Positions 32,858-44,144 of a stretch of DNA of 64,000 bases are shown piece by piece; within the stretch, counting starts at the first letter, position 1, and the number at the start of each line of letters is the position of its first letter. The notes beneath the pieces were generated by a model. The model was given only the letters and a program-made list of their open reading frames with translations. It was not told the origin of the DNA and did no database searches. Both the position numbers and the translations under genes were made by a program. This DNA is from Blastocladiella emersonii ATCC 22665 (taxonomy: Eukaryota; Blastocladiomycota; Blastocladiomycetes; Blastocladiales; Blastocladiaceae): NCBI GenBank assembly GCA_025594325.1, contig JANHCV010000018.1, forward strand, positions 1-64,000, read 5' to 3'.

Positions 32858-34228
32858 TCACCCGTCCTGCGACGGCTGCGGCGACTCCTGCCCGCGCGCG
32901 TGCGGCGACGGCATAACGGGCGTGCCGACGACGATCCCAGCGGCCGTGGTGGTTGCGCCGACGACGGGGAGGACGACGGGCGGGGCGCCGACAGCGAGGC
33001 CCGACGGGTCGACGATGGGCGCGGGCGCAATGGTCAGGTCGGGCGGCGGGACCGCGTGCGCCATGTACGCAGCGATCACCTGGCACCCGGGCCCGCACGC
33101 CTTGTGGGCGACGAGCTGCGCGCGCAGCAGCAGCACCGTGTCGCGCACCTGCGCCGCCTCGGCCAGCAGCTCGGCGTTGCGCGTCGACGTCTCGACATAG
33201 TTCTGCTCCAGGTTTTGCAGCGCCTCCTTGCGCTTCTGGCGGCACTTGAGGGCTACAACGGGGGATCGCGTCAGAATCTGCCGGCCGCGAACTCGCGCGT
33301 CGCGTAACCGTACCAGCCTGGCGGTTACGTTCAAGAAACTTTTTACGCTTGCCGTCCTGCTCGAGAGCGGGGGACGACGAGCCCTCGCCAAAGCCCTGGA
33401 CCTCGCCGCCGTCACCGTCCTCGGCCGCCTCGGTCGATGACTCGGCCGAAGCAGCCGCAGCAGCAGCAGCAGCAGCAGCAGCCGCCCTGCTCGCCTTGGT
33501 CGACTTGACGGCCGTCGTCTTGGCCTGCCCGCCGCGTGTCCGCAACTGCTTGGCGGGCGGCTCGGGTGCGGCGGCATCGTCATCCGCGCCAGCTGCCGCC
33601 GCCTTGCGCTTCCGCCGCGTCGTCGCCGTCGTGGCGGACTCGGGCTCCTCGAGCGGCTGCTCGGCAGCCTTGGTCGCCGCCTTACGCTTTGGGCGCGACG
33701 AGGCAGCCGATGTTGCCGGCTCGAGGGCTGTTGGTGGCGCCGCGGCAGCTGCCCCCTCGTTCGACGACGCAGCCTTGTCGGCATCAGCCGACTTTGGCGG
33801 CGGGAGCGGGATGAGGGGCGAGAGCGGTTGGGGGAAGAGCCGCGCCGAGGCGCTGCCCGTGAGGCGGGTCAGGACGTGCGCGATCCCGCCGGCTGGCGCG
33901 GCGGTGCCCCCCGCAGCAACATCGGAAGCGGCGGCACTCTGGTCGGAATTGGCGGCAAACGAGGCATCGAACGGGTCCGGGTCGCCCTGCAGCGCGAGCA
34001 CCGACGGCGTGAACAGCGACGGCGTCGGGATGCCCGGGTTCGACGAGGCCGGGTCGGACCCGTGCTGGACAAAGCTCGATGGGGTCGGAATGTCCGTGTG
34101 GTCTACACGGGCACCCGGAGGGATCAGCAGAGGTCGCGGGAGAGGCGGTGCGGCTCGCACGCACCGAGGAAGCCGCCGGGCGCGGGCGGCATGCGGATGG
34201 TCCGCGGTTTTCCGTCGGCGGGGTTCAT
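32858..34228 (-). CDS. bZIP transcription factor, ATF/CREB family
   Basis: DNA-binding regulator of the Atf1/CREB type. Three exons: 34165-34228, 33314-34102 and 32858-33252; 415 residues, phases closed. The basic region is split by the second intron and reads KRKKFLERNRQAALKCRQKR after splicing, with the invariant N-x2-A-A-x-x-C-R pattern. It is followed by a leucine zipper with NLEQNYVETSTRNAELLAEA and VRDTVLLLRAQLVAH. The N-terminus has DHTDIPTPSSFVQHG, a Pro/Ser-rich activation-type region, two basic clusters and a run of over ten Ala. An HxxCGPGC element after the zipper is common in Atf1-type fungal bZIPs. It is divergent from GCV1 across 291 bp; a regulatory link is not implied. Confidence 0.88.
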
Positions 34229-34519
34229 GGTCGTGCTCAAGGTGGGATAAAATTCAAGGTGCAGCAAGTTGGACGGGCTCAATCGCGATGCATGGCAGAG
34301 GTTCGGTGGTCGAAGGGAGAGCGTCGACCAGAATCAAGCGCTGATTAAAGCGGCGCCACACACACGTGCTCGACGCGCGCACATGTCGGGCGAGCGCCGC
34401 TCGGCGGGACCCGCCGGCCGCACCCTCGGCGGTCTGCCCGCGGCCGCCCCCAACTCTCTCGCGCCGCTCTCCTCTCTCCCCGATCCGCGCTTCCTTACGA
34501 TACACTCATACGGAGCTAC

Positions 34520-35839
34520 ATGATGATGATCGCCAACCTCGCCTCGTCGGCTCGCGCCTCGGCCACCCGCCGCTCGGCCGGTGTTGCCGCCGCCGCCGCC
34601 CTGCGCACCCGCACCCTCGCCTCGGCCGCTCCCGTATGCGATCTCCGCCGCCCGACGACGATTTCCGGGATCAAGCGCTAACAACCCACACACCAGGACG
34701 CGGCGCCCTCCAAGCGCACCGCGCTGTACGACTTCCACGTCGCGCACGGCGGCAAGATGGTCCCCTTCGCCGGCTGGGACATGCCGCTGTCGTACCCGGA
34801 CAAGTCGCACATCCAGAGCCACTTCCACACGCGCGAGGCCGCCTCGCTCTTCGACGTGTCGCACATGCTGCAGACCCGCTGGGTCGGCAAGGACGCGACC
34901 GCCTTCATCGAGTCGCTCGTCGTCGGCGACATTGCCGCGCTCGCCCCGACCACCGCCACCCTCTCGCTCTTCACCACCGAGTCCGGTGGCATTCTCGACG
35001 ACACGGTCATCCAGCGCGAGGCCGCGGGCGACTCGCTCTACGTCGTCAGCAACGCCGGGTGCGCCGACAAGGACCTCGCGCACATCCGCGCCCACCTCGC
35101 CGAGTTCACGGCCGGCGGCAAGCGCGACGTCGCCGTCGAGGTCCTCGCCGACCACGCCCTGCTCGCGCTCCAGGGCCCGACCGCCGTCGCCGCCCTCGAG
35201 TCGCTCGCCGGCCGCTCGCTCGCCGACCTCAAGTTCATGCAGGGCGCCACCATGTCCCTGCGCGGCATCCCGACCCCGGTCCACGTCACGCGGTGCGGGT
35301 ACACGGGTGAGGACGGCGTCGAGATCTCGGTCCCGAACGCGCACGCCGCGGCGCTCGCCGACCTGCTCGTCAAGCAGCCGGGCGTCGCCCTCGCGGGGCT
35401 CGGCGCCCGCGACTCGCTGCGCCTCGAGGCCGGCCTGTGCCTGTACGGCCACGACATGGACGAGTCCGTGTCGCCCGTCGAGGCCACGCTGCTGTGGACC
35501 ATCGGCAAGCGCCGCCGCGCCGAGGGCGGGTTCCTCGGCAGCGACAAGATCCTGAGCCAGATCGGCGGGCCTATCACCAAGCGCCGCGTCGGGCTCACGG
35601 TCCAGGGCGCGCCCGCCCGCGAGGGCGCCACCATCGTCAACCCCGCGACCGGCGAGCTGATCGGTAAGGTCACCTCCGGCGTGCCGTCGCCCGTCCTCAA
35701 GAAGAACGTGGCCATGGGCTACGTCGCTGGCGGGTTCCACAAGGCCGGCACTGAGGTCGGCGTCGTTGTCCGCGGCAAGACCCAGAAGGCCGTCGTCACT
35801 AAGATGCCCTTTGTGCCGCACCAGTACTACCGCGGCTAA
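34520..35839 (+). CDS. GCV1: Aminomethyltransferase, glycine cleavage system T protein
   Basis: Mitochondrial T protein, transferring the methylene group from aminomethyl-lipoyl H protein to tetrahydrofolate. Two exons, 34520-34633 and 34697-35839, give 418 residues. Exon 1 is a typical targeting presequence (Ala, Arg, Ser rich, no acidic residues). The mature part begins TALYDFHVAHGGKMVPFAGW and contains SLFDVSHMLQ, VVSNAGCADKD, TRCGYTGEDGVEISVPNA, ARDSLRLEAGLCLYGHDMDE and the C-terminal barrel KRRVGLTVQG. The GYTGEDG stretch and the Asp in VSHM-linked folate contacts are as expected. The start has three tandem Met codons; the first was chosen. Confidence 0.95.
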
Positions 35840-35925
35840 GCGCGCGCTTGTTGGTGAATGATGATACACTTGCTACAATACCTCACGCCAATTTTGATTC
35901 TGCTTACAATGATCGATAGATTGGT

Positions 35926-37275
35926 TTACACGGCCATCATTCCACCCGCCGCCACTGCTGCTGGTGGGCTCGTTGTCGTTGCGGCAACGCCGGCCTTGAT
36001 GCGCTGCCGCAGCTCGGCCTTGACCTGGTCGTACACGCCCGCAATGTCGTGGGCCTGCTCCATGTCCTCGATGATGCGCAGCGCGCGCGCCGCGTCCTGC
36101 CCCGCGAGGTCGAGGTACCCGAGCTGCGTGTAGCACTCGGACCGACCAACGTACGCGCTACACATCTCAACGTCAGTCTACCGCCGTCGCTCTACGACAC
36201 CGCCCCGTAAACGTACCGGTGGCTGTTCGGCGCGAGCGCGAGCAATCCGGCATACGCGTCGGCGGCGAGGAGCCACTGTCCCTGCGCCTGGAGCGCCATG
36301 GCCTTGGCCTCGAGCTTGGCGGCCTCAGCGTCGTTCGGGTTGCGCCGCCGCCGCGCCTCCTCCATCTGCGCCGCCCACTTGGCGTCCTGCGTCTCGCGCG
36401 CCGCCGACACGAACTGGCGCGGCGTGAACTTGATCTCGATCTGCCCGCGCGCGCGGGGTTCCGGGCAGGTTGCGGGGGTAGTAGTCGGGGCGGGGGTGGT
36501 GGTGGGCGCCTGTTGCTGGCGCAGCTGGATGGTCTGGAATCGCGCGCGGAGAGCACGGACTTCTTCGTCGTCATCGTCGCTCGACTCGTCACCGCCGTCG
36601 TCCTCAACCGGGGCCGGGGGCTGTGGTTCAGGAGCAGGTGCGCCGTCGCGCGCCGTCTCGACCCAGTCGTACACGCTCGCCTACACATCCAGAGCGTCGT
36701 CAGCGCTCCGTCGGCCACTCACGCGTGGGTGCGGACGTACCTCGGCCATCTCGCGCTCCTCGCGTTTAGTCGCGGCGACCCGCTCGCGCTCCTCGCGCTC
36801 CACCTCCATCTGCTGCTTGACGAGGTACCGGTGCCGCTCCCACTTCTCGGACTCGCGCTTCTTGCGTGCCTCCTCCTCGCGCGCGAGCCGGCGCTGGCTG
36901 GCGTCGGCGCGCCGCGCACGGAGGTCGGCGGGCGAGGGCGCCGTGTACTTGACCTCGGCCCACTCGACGCCCGGTTCGAGCTTTGGCAGCGCCACCGTCA
37001 CCGTCTGCCCGTCGAACGTGCACGTCGCCGCATCGTATGTGACGGGGTGCGCGAGGTCGAGTTCGAAGAAGAAGGGCGCAGCGTTGAGCTTGAGGTACAC
37101 GTCGTTGGCTAAGGCGGGTTGCGGGTGTGTAAGGGCTTGCACCGTGCAGAGTCCGGGCGGGTGTACCGTAGACGTCGGCCGACTTGGCCGTGATCAGCCG
37201 CGGCCACTGGACCACGGCGTAGACGTGGGTCTCGGTCTGGGACGTCGAGTAGTCGCGGACGAGGATCGGCGGCAT
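35926..37275 (-). CDS. DNAAF4: DYX1C1/DNAAF4-like protein (CS domain, charged coil, TPR)
   Basis: Four exons: 37167-37275, 36741-37108, 36217-36680 and 35926-36157; 390 residues, phases closed. An N-terminal p23/CS domain starts MPPILVRDYSTSQTETHVYA and continues NDVYLKLNAAPFFFELDLAH and VTVALPKLEPGVEWAEVKY. A long highly charged helix (RLAREEEARKKRESEKWERH) follows, then an acidic linker. The motif IKFTPRQFVSAARETQ matches the FTPRxFPTALRESQ signature of DYX1C1. A TPR-like region (SECYTQLGYLDLAGQDAARA) ends the protein. In animals this family works with HSP90/HSP70 to assemble dynein arms. In a yeast without cilia a general HSP90 co-chaperone role is more likely. The TPR part looks shorter than in animals. 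Confidence 0.72.
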
Positions 37276-37571
37276 CTTGCAGGTTGCTTTACATGGGCGG
37301 GTGGGCTGTTGCGGTGGCGAGGAGAGCGGGTGCTCGAGCGCGAGGCCAAGGGAAGAGCGACGCGTCGACCGGAAGAGAAACGCGCGCGGATCGCGCTCCA
37401 CGTGTGGCACTCTCGTGGACCTGCCAAACGCGTCGAGCGGCGCAACGCGTCTTCACTGCACCACTCTTCCCCACTCTCATGGTATGATGGACGAAAACTT
37501 TGTAGATTGAACGTCAAACAAGATGAGAACCAGGAAAAGAAAAAGGGAAAGGGCCTTGGGAACACCTCACC

Positions 37572-39653
37572 TCACAGGCCGAGGTCCTTGGTGACCTGGC
37601 GGACGCAAATCGGATGGAGCCCGTCGCGGACCTGGGCGAACGTGGCCAGGGCGAGGTCGCGGCCACCCTCGGCCGCGCTGAGGAGGCGGAACAGCGGGCG
37701 GACGTACTTCATGCGGCCAACCTCAGAGAGGAACTGGGCAACCTCCGGGTAGATGGCCGTGTAGTTGGCGCCTATGGACGTGTCGCGCGCAATGGTGAGT
37801 GTCGCGCTCCTGACAGATTCCCGAGAGTGAGCGCGGAGGTACGTACGCAGCGCGATCATGTGCCAGCGGAAGCGAATCTCGCAGTTGCGGGACGCCGTGA
37901 GCGAGTACAGCTCGTCGAGCTTGGCGAGGTGCGAGTGCGGGAGGTTCTCCTTCAGGTCCAGGGTCTCGAGGAACACAACTAGATCAGGGGAGAGAGCGGG
38001 TTAGGTTAGCCTTGCTGGGGATGCTGCGGGGCGACCAAGTCCAGTCAGACGGACCAGTCTGCATGGCAGAGAACGAGGAAATGTCCGTGGCCGAGAAATC
38101 CTTGGACAGGTCGGCAACATCGACGTTGCGCGACGCGTCCCAGCGGTCCGCAAGGTCGATGCAGACGCGCGCGAGGGAATCGTCGTACTGGTTCTCCACA
38201 ATGGGCATGCCGGGCTTGCGCAGCCAGGCGTTCCAGTCGACCTGCTTGAGCAGCTCCGTCTTTTCCTCGCCAAAGTAGTGTTCGTAGAAGTCAAACAGGA
38301 ACTTGGTGAAGTCGTCCGTGTTGATGGACCGACCAGCAAAGTTCTTGAAGTACGCGCGAGTAAAGGCGGCAAACGACTCGGTACCAAGAAGCTGCTCCAG
38401 ATAGAAGAGAAGAGAGAAGCCTTTCTCATAAGGAATGCTGCTGAAGGAATCGTCGGGATCCACGCCGTGCAGCTTCGGGCATAGGCACGTGTAAGGGTGG
38501 TCGTGGCCAAAGAGGTCGACGCTCTCCTTGAGCGCCTTGAAGCCGATGCGGGCGGAGAAGTGGCGGTGGGCCTCGCCGTGCAGCTCGGCCATAATCTTGC
38601 GCTCGAGGAACACTGTCCACCCTTCATTCAAGTGGAAATGCATCCAATTCTGGGCGGTAACGAGGTTTCCAGCCCAAGAGTGGGCGAGCTCGTGGACGAT
38701 CACGTCGACCAGCGACTTGTCACCAGCAAGCAGAGTAGGCGTAACGAACGTCAGGCAAGGGTTTTCCATGCCTACACGGATGATTAGTACATGCTCGATA
38801 GCACAGATGCGGAGAAAATGGGCGTACCGCCATACGGGAACGAGCTGGGCAGAACGAGAATATCGTAGCGCCCCCAATCGTAGGGGCCGACAAGCTTCTC
38901 GGCGGTCGCAATGATACGTTCCGTGTCGGCGAACTCGGCGGCCGCCGCGGCAACCACCTCGGGCTCCGCGAAGACAGTCGTGCGCGGGCCAACCTCGATG
39001 CCCTCGATGTTGCCGACGGCGATCGCCAAGAGGTAAGAAGGGATCGAAGTGGGCTGTTTGAAGGTGTAGGTGCGATGCTTGCCGTCGGCCGAGGTCGACT
39101 CGCCCGTGCGCAGAGCCGACATGAGAGCGCGAAGGGGCGCGGGGACCGTGATGGAAGCGGCGTAAGTGAGCTTGAGGGACGGGGTGTCCTGGACCGGGAA
39201 CAGCGAGCGGGCATGGATGGCCTGGCACTGGGTCAGGAAGTAGCCATGCTGCTTGCCCTCGGTCTGGCTCGGCTTGAGGAACTGGCCGCCGGTGCAGCCG
39301 CTCGTCGTCGCGTAAGCAATGCGAATCTTGGCCGTGGCATCGGTGCCCTTGGCCGGGGCGGGCAGCTCGATGACGATCGGCGAGCCGAAAGGCTCCTCGC
39401 GAGCGTGGACCGTGTACTTGAGGGGGACGGCCTTGTCCTCGGTCTCGAGAAGGAAGACGGTGTGGATGTCGAAGTGCGACGAGTCCAGAACAACCTTGGT
39501 CGCGCCCTCGGCGAGCTCAAGCTCAAGCGTGGCCGTGCCGGACAGCGTCTCGCGGTCAAAGTCGACGGCCATGTGGAGCTCGAGGTGCTTGGTGCGCGCC
39601 TCGTCCGTGTTCGCGAACGAGTTGGGGTCGACGGGGCAAAGCTCGACTGTCAT
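37572..39653 (-). CDS. LAP2: Leukotriene A4 hydrolase/aminopeptidase (M1 family)
   Basis: Bifunctional zinc aminopeptidase/epoxide hydrolase, cytosolic or nuclear in yeast. Four exons: 38828-39653, 38055-38771, 37847-37978 and 37572-37771; 624 residues, phases closed. The exopeptidase motif GMENP is created across the first splice junction. The zinc site HELAHSWAGN has His302, Glu303 and His306, with Glu325 in NEGWT as third ligand. The C-terminal helical domain of LTA4 hydrolases is present and ends near KYVRPLFRLL. The start was placed at MTVELCPVDPNSF; an upstream in-frame Met (39710) would add 19 residues. Length matches yeast and human enzymes. Confidence 0.93.
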
Positions 39654-39979
39654 GGTTGGTTGTTGTTTGTGCAGAGCAACAAAGGGGAGAGTGCGAGTGC
39701 GGGGCGCCATCAACTTTGGGATCTGTGCGTCGTGTAGGCCCCAACACCCGCCCAAACGCCCGCACGTGCCGCGAGGATCGCCCTAGGCACGTGACGTGGT
39801 GGTGGTTTTGCATGAGCCGCACAACAGGACCCGAACTTTCTCGTCTCCTCTTCACCCTTCACTCCCCGCAGCGCACCGCCGCCCAACGAAGCTAACACAT
39901 TTCGGGCCCGCCGCGAAAGGCGCCTAAGAACCGCGCCTCGACCCGGCCCTGCCGTCGGAACCGCGCCTGTCCACCGAAC
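39654..39979. promoter_or_regulatory. Divergent promoter LTA4H / ARM-like gene
   Basis: 326 bp between divergent starts. Contains two CACGTG-like sites (GCACGTG near 39762 and GCACGTGACG near 39788), which are E-box-type elements bound by bHLH factors in other fungi. Their use here is inference. Confidence 0.5.
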
Positions 39980-41823
39980 ATGTCAAACTGGGCGAGATGG
40001 GCTGCCGCCGTCGCGGTTGTGAGCGCTGCCTCACTCGTGGCCATCTACCGCATGTTCCCGCCGACCACGGAAGGTGCGGGCGTGCGCCGTCCCCATCCGC
40101 TGCGCTCTGGAAGGTGTTCCTCACGCACGCACGCCACCCGACCCTGCACTGGATAGAACGCGTCCAGGAGATTCTCGAGTCCCTCGAAAACGTTCAGCTC
40201 TCGGTCCACGAACGCTTGTGGTGCGCAAATGAGCCCTTGGCCTCGGTTCGACGTGTTTTGGAGCTAAGCTCGCTCGTTCCTTGTAGCCTCATTGAGGAGC
40301 TCCAGTCATTTGACCTGTCACGTACGTCGAAGACTGGGCCGTTCCTGCTCTCCTGGTTGCGTCCTGACCCTCCCATGTAGACAATCTCGCTCGGACGTTG
40401 CTGCGGAAGTGCACGGGGCCCGCCACGCACCCCGAAGTCCAGTCGACGCTCATGGCCGTCCTGTGCACCTTCAGCGAGAAAGGTTGGCATCCCGCTCATG
40501 CCCCGCCCTTGTCCGCTCTCGACGGGACCGCGCTGACGCTTCCTCGCCCCTGTCCTCCCCGCAGAGTACAACGCCAACGTCCTTCTCGCCGCGAACGCTT
40601 TGGACCACCTCCTCTCCGTTTTGGAGTCGGACGTCGCGCTGCAGGCAACCTACCTGTCGTCAGCGACCGCCATCTTTGACCTCGTCCAGGGCAATCGTAC
40701 GTGTCGAGCGCACCACGCGCTTGCGGTGTCGCCCCCTACGCTCCAGCTCTAACACCGTGACGATTCGCGCTAGCTGCCGCAAAGGCGCGAATCATCGAGG
40801 CCGGGGTCGCGCGGGCAATCCACCGCCGACTCTCGTCGCGCGCCCACAGCGAGCTGACCGAGCTCCTGCTCACGCTCAGCGTGCGGCTGCTCATTTCTTA
40901 CGAGGCCAACATCCAGTTCATCCGCGCTGGCGTGCTCGGCGATGTCGTGCGCGTCTTCCACAAGACGAAGCGGCGCCCGGTCAAGGAGCGGTGCATCAAC
41001 CTGCTCGGTATCATGACGACGTTCCTGACTGCCGAGCGTGAGCGTACGCTGCATCACCCGAAGCGCGCACCATCCGTTCACTGACCAGCTACTGCTACAG
41101 GACTCCCCACCATTCCGGCCGTGTTCGCAAAGTACCGCATCGAGCCCGAAATCATTCTGATCATCCACTTTGGTACGCAAGTCGCATCCTGCCCACCCGC
41201 CCACAGGTTTTGGACTGACACCGCCTTGCTCGCGTCGCCTCCTCTCAGACGATCCGATCAATACGCCCTGGTGCCTGCTGATCCTGAAGAACCTTCTCCT
41301 GCTCGACCTGATCCGGCTCACTAACACCGAGTACCCGTCCCTCTTCTCGGACCTGCTGCGACTGACGGGCCTCAACGACGATCTGCGCGTCATTGCCGGG
41401 CACACACTGATCCTGCTCCTGCACCACGACCCGTCGTTCGGTGACGCGCTCACGCCCGCGATCCCCGAGCTGGTGCGCCGCGTGGTCACGGGCGTCGACC
41501 GCGTTTTCCTCGAGCTCATCATGTTCGGGCTCGAGCACCAGGCTGAAGCGCTCGTGCTCCAGTACCCCGAGGAGCTGCGGCGGCTCGCCGACTACTGCGC
41601 CGTCTCGGACCCAGAACTGGCGCAGTTTGGCGCGAAGATCGACGCGGCGCTCGACTTTCGCCCGAACTGGGATGCACCAGCACCGGCCGTCGACCTGCCA
41701 GTCGATCAGCCCGCGTACGTCCAGCGCACAGCGTCGCCGCGGCCGCTGCTCGCGCCCAAGTCTCCGTTTGGCCTGGGCCCTGACGCCGACGACCACTGGG
41801 TGGCCAGAGCTGCGGAGTCGTGA
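39980..41823 (+). CDS. Unknown ARM-repeat-like protein with N-terminal membrane anchor
   Basis: Not assigned to a family. Eight exons: 39980-40073, 40157-40220, 40287-40321, 40381-40482, 40565-40696, 40774-41037, 41101-41172 and 41249-41823; 445 residues with all phases closed, although the boundaries of the second exon are least certain. The N-terminus MSNWARWAAAVAVVSAASLV is a likely membrane anchor (mitochondrial outer membrane or ER). The rest is alpha-helical with ARM/HEAT-like periodicity: HLLSVLESDVALQATYLSSA, ARIIEAGVARAIHRRLSSRA, NLLGIMTTFL, LILKNLLLLDLIRLTNTEYP. The C-terminal 70 residues are Pro/Ala rich. A scaffold role is inferred from the fold only. Confidence 0.7.
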
Positions 41824-42087
41824 TCACTCTTCACATATAGACCTATTCTACGCCGAGAGATTGGCTGTTGTTTGAGAGCAGAGGATTCGGCGCGCAGTCA
41901 CCGACCTCGAGTGACGCTCTGAGAGCAATGAGTCCCCGGTTGTCCCATGCCCTGTCCCGCGCCTTAGTGGGCCGCTTCGGCCGCCTGCCTGCGCTCCCCC
42001 GTCAATGAATCACACCAAATCTACCTGTCAGCGCATGCATTAGTCTCCCTCGAGGCGACCTCACCGTATCCCTATCCCAGTATCACC

Positions 42088-43504
42088 ATGATGGCCGCAT
42101 GCTCCTGCTCCGGCGGCAGCGGCAGCAGCAGCCCTGCTCGCACGGGCGCGTTCGGGACCGTCCCCTTCACCGAGGACGAGCACATGCGCATCAGCATCAA
42201 CCTCGCGCAGAAGCTCCCGCCCGAGTGCATCTCGTCGCGCAGCGGCGGCTCCGCCGGCCGCGTCTGCTACATCGAAGGCTGGCGGTGCATCGAGCTGGCC
42301 AACGAGATCTTCGGCTTCAACGGCTGGTCGCTGACGGTCGTGGGGACCTGCACCGACTTCCTCGAGAACAACGGCAACCAGAACGATCCGCGGTGGAGCG
42401 TCGGGATCAGCTGCACGGTCCGCGTCACGCTTCGCGATGGGACGTTCCGCGAGGACAATGGCTACGGCATCTGCGAGAACATGCGCAGCAAGGGCCAGGC
42501 GCTCGAGAAGGCGCGCAAGGAGGCCTCGACGGACGCCCTCAAGCGCACGCTGCGCCTCTTTGGGAACTCGCTCGGCAACTGCCTCAACGACAAGGACTTT
42601 ATGCGCCAGGTCGCGAGCCTTCCCGTGCAGCGGGTACGTTGACTGGGCCGTCGGCCCTTCCTCTCACAGGATCTTTCAACTGACACGGCCTCGCCCTCGC
42701 GTAGCGGACGATCACGGCCGATGACATGTACCAGAAGATGTCGCCCTCGCAGCAGATGCGCACGAGTATGCCGCCGAGTTGACCCAGGCCCTTGTTCTCG
42801 ACATCTCGACTCACCGATTTCGTGCGCCTGTAGCCCAGTCGAGCGTGCAGTCGCAGGCGGTCAACGGCCCCAACGCCATGGTCCCGCACGCTCAGAACCA
42901 GCATCAGCCGCCGCCGCACCACCACCAGCAACAGCCGCCGCCGCCTCAGCCTGCCCAGGGTCCAGGCGGCAACTCGGCCGCTGGTCCGAGTTCTGGCGGC
43001 GGCCCGAGTGCCGGTCCCGTCGGCAACGGACCTGGGAACGGTCCGCCTGCACCCGGCCGCAACTTTACCCCCGGCGCCATGGGACCTCCGCAGGGGGCAT
43101 GGATGCCCGGCCAAGGCCCACCTCAGCAACAGCAGCAGCAGCAGCAGCCGTATCAGCAACATCACGGCCCGCAAGGTCCTTCACCGCTGGGTCCGGGCCC
43201 AGGCGTTGGCCCGAACCGCATGAGCACCATGGGCGGCAGCGGCCCGCCTGGCTTCAACGTCGGTCCACCTGGCCCGCCTCAGCTTCACCAGCAGCAGCAG
43301 CAGCAGCAGCAGCAGTTTGGCGGCGGGCGTGCTCTCGGTTCCCCGTCGCCCGCGTCCGCGATGGGTCCTGGTCCCGGCCAGTCGTTCCAGGCGGCCATGA
43401 GTGGGCCTGCTGGGAACGCCGCGGGTCCGGGCGTCCACGGCAACGACGCGAAGCGAGCGTTCCCCGACCACGACGGCGAGATGAATAAACGGCTGCGCGC
43501 TTGA
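42088..43504 (+). CDS. RAD52: DNA repair protein Rad52
   Basis: Single-strand annealing protein and recombination mediator in the nucleus. Three exons: 42088-42633, 42705-42765 and 42834-43504; 425 residues, phases closed. Exon 1 holds the Rad52/22 annealing domain: FGTVPFTEDEHMRISINLAQ, YIEGWRCIELANEIFGFNGW, SVGISCTVRVTLRDGTFRED, GYGICENMRSKGQALEKARK and EASTDALKRTLRLFGNSLGN. The C-terminal half is almost entirely Gln, Pro,  Gly, His and Asn with three Q runs. No clear RPA- or Rad51-binding motif was recognised there, so mediator function is inferred from the family. The last residues form a short basic end, NKRLRA. Start context is ATCACCATG; a second Met follows immediately. Confidence 0.92.
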
Positions 43505-44144
43505 GCTTTTGACGTATTGATCCAACAAAACACATTGATTTTTGATGTAAGCTTGCAGCGAGGAGCCGTTGGGAAGAGCGCTGAAGCCTCGAATCGCAAT
43601 GTACCACGCCAACGAGGGACTGAACCGCGGTGGCCAAGTCGGCCATGAGTAGGATCGCGGTGCAAGTTTCTGGCGACTTCATGAAGCGCAGGTGCAACCT
43701 CAACGTCGCTATTAACGTCGGGTGCTGGGTTCATGGCGCGCAGGTGGAGAAGCCGCCGCGTCATTGCAAGTTGCTGAGCCCGCCAGTAGAAGCGATCGTG
43801 GCCAGCGTTCCAGACGTCGTGTGCATCTCGTCGAAAGTGTGTTCGTGGCGGCCGGAACTCTAGCACGCGGACAGCAGGTCGCGCCGCGCCAGGAGCAGCG
43901 CTGGTCGCGCACTTGGCCTAACTCGATTGGCGGCCAGATCCAGGCAGCGCTAAGCAACCAGCAAGACCCGAGTGTGGCAACCATGGTGCGCTTCGACGCG
44001 GAAGCCGACGGCGCGGAGGCGACCGCGTTGTTCATCCCACGTGATGGCCGATCGTAGAAAACCACACACGGATGTTCTATTTGAGAAGCGGGTGTGATGG
44101 AGACGTCGACAATACATCACGGAAGAAATCACAAAGGAGGGGCT
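43505..44144. other. Intergenic, convergent 3' ends of RAD52 and the GH16 gene
   Basis: 640 bp with AT-richer sequence just after RAD52 (AATAAACGG, AACAAAACACATTGATTTTTG), likely 3' UTR. No gene recognised on either strand. Confidence 0.5.
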
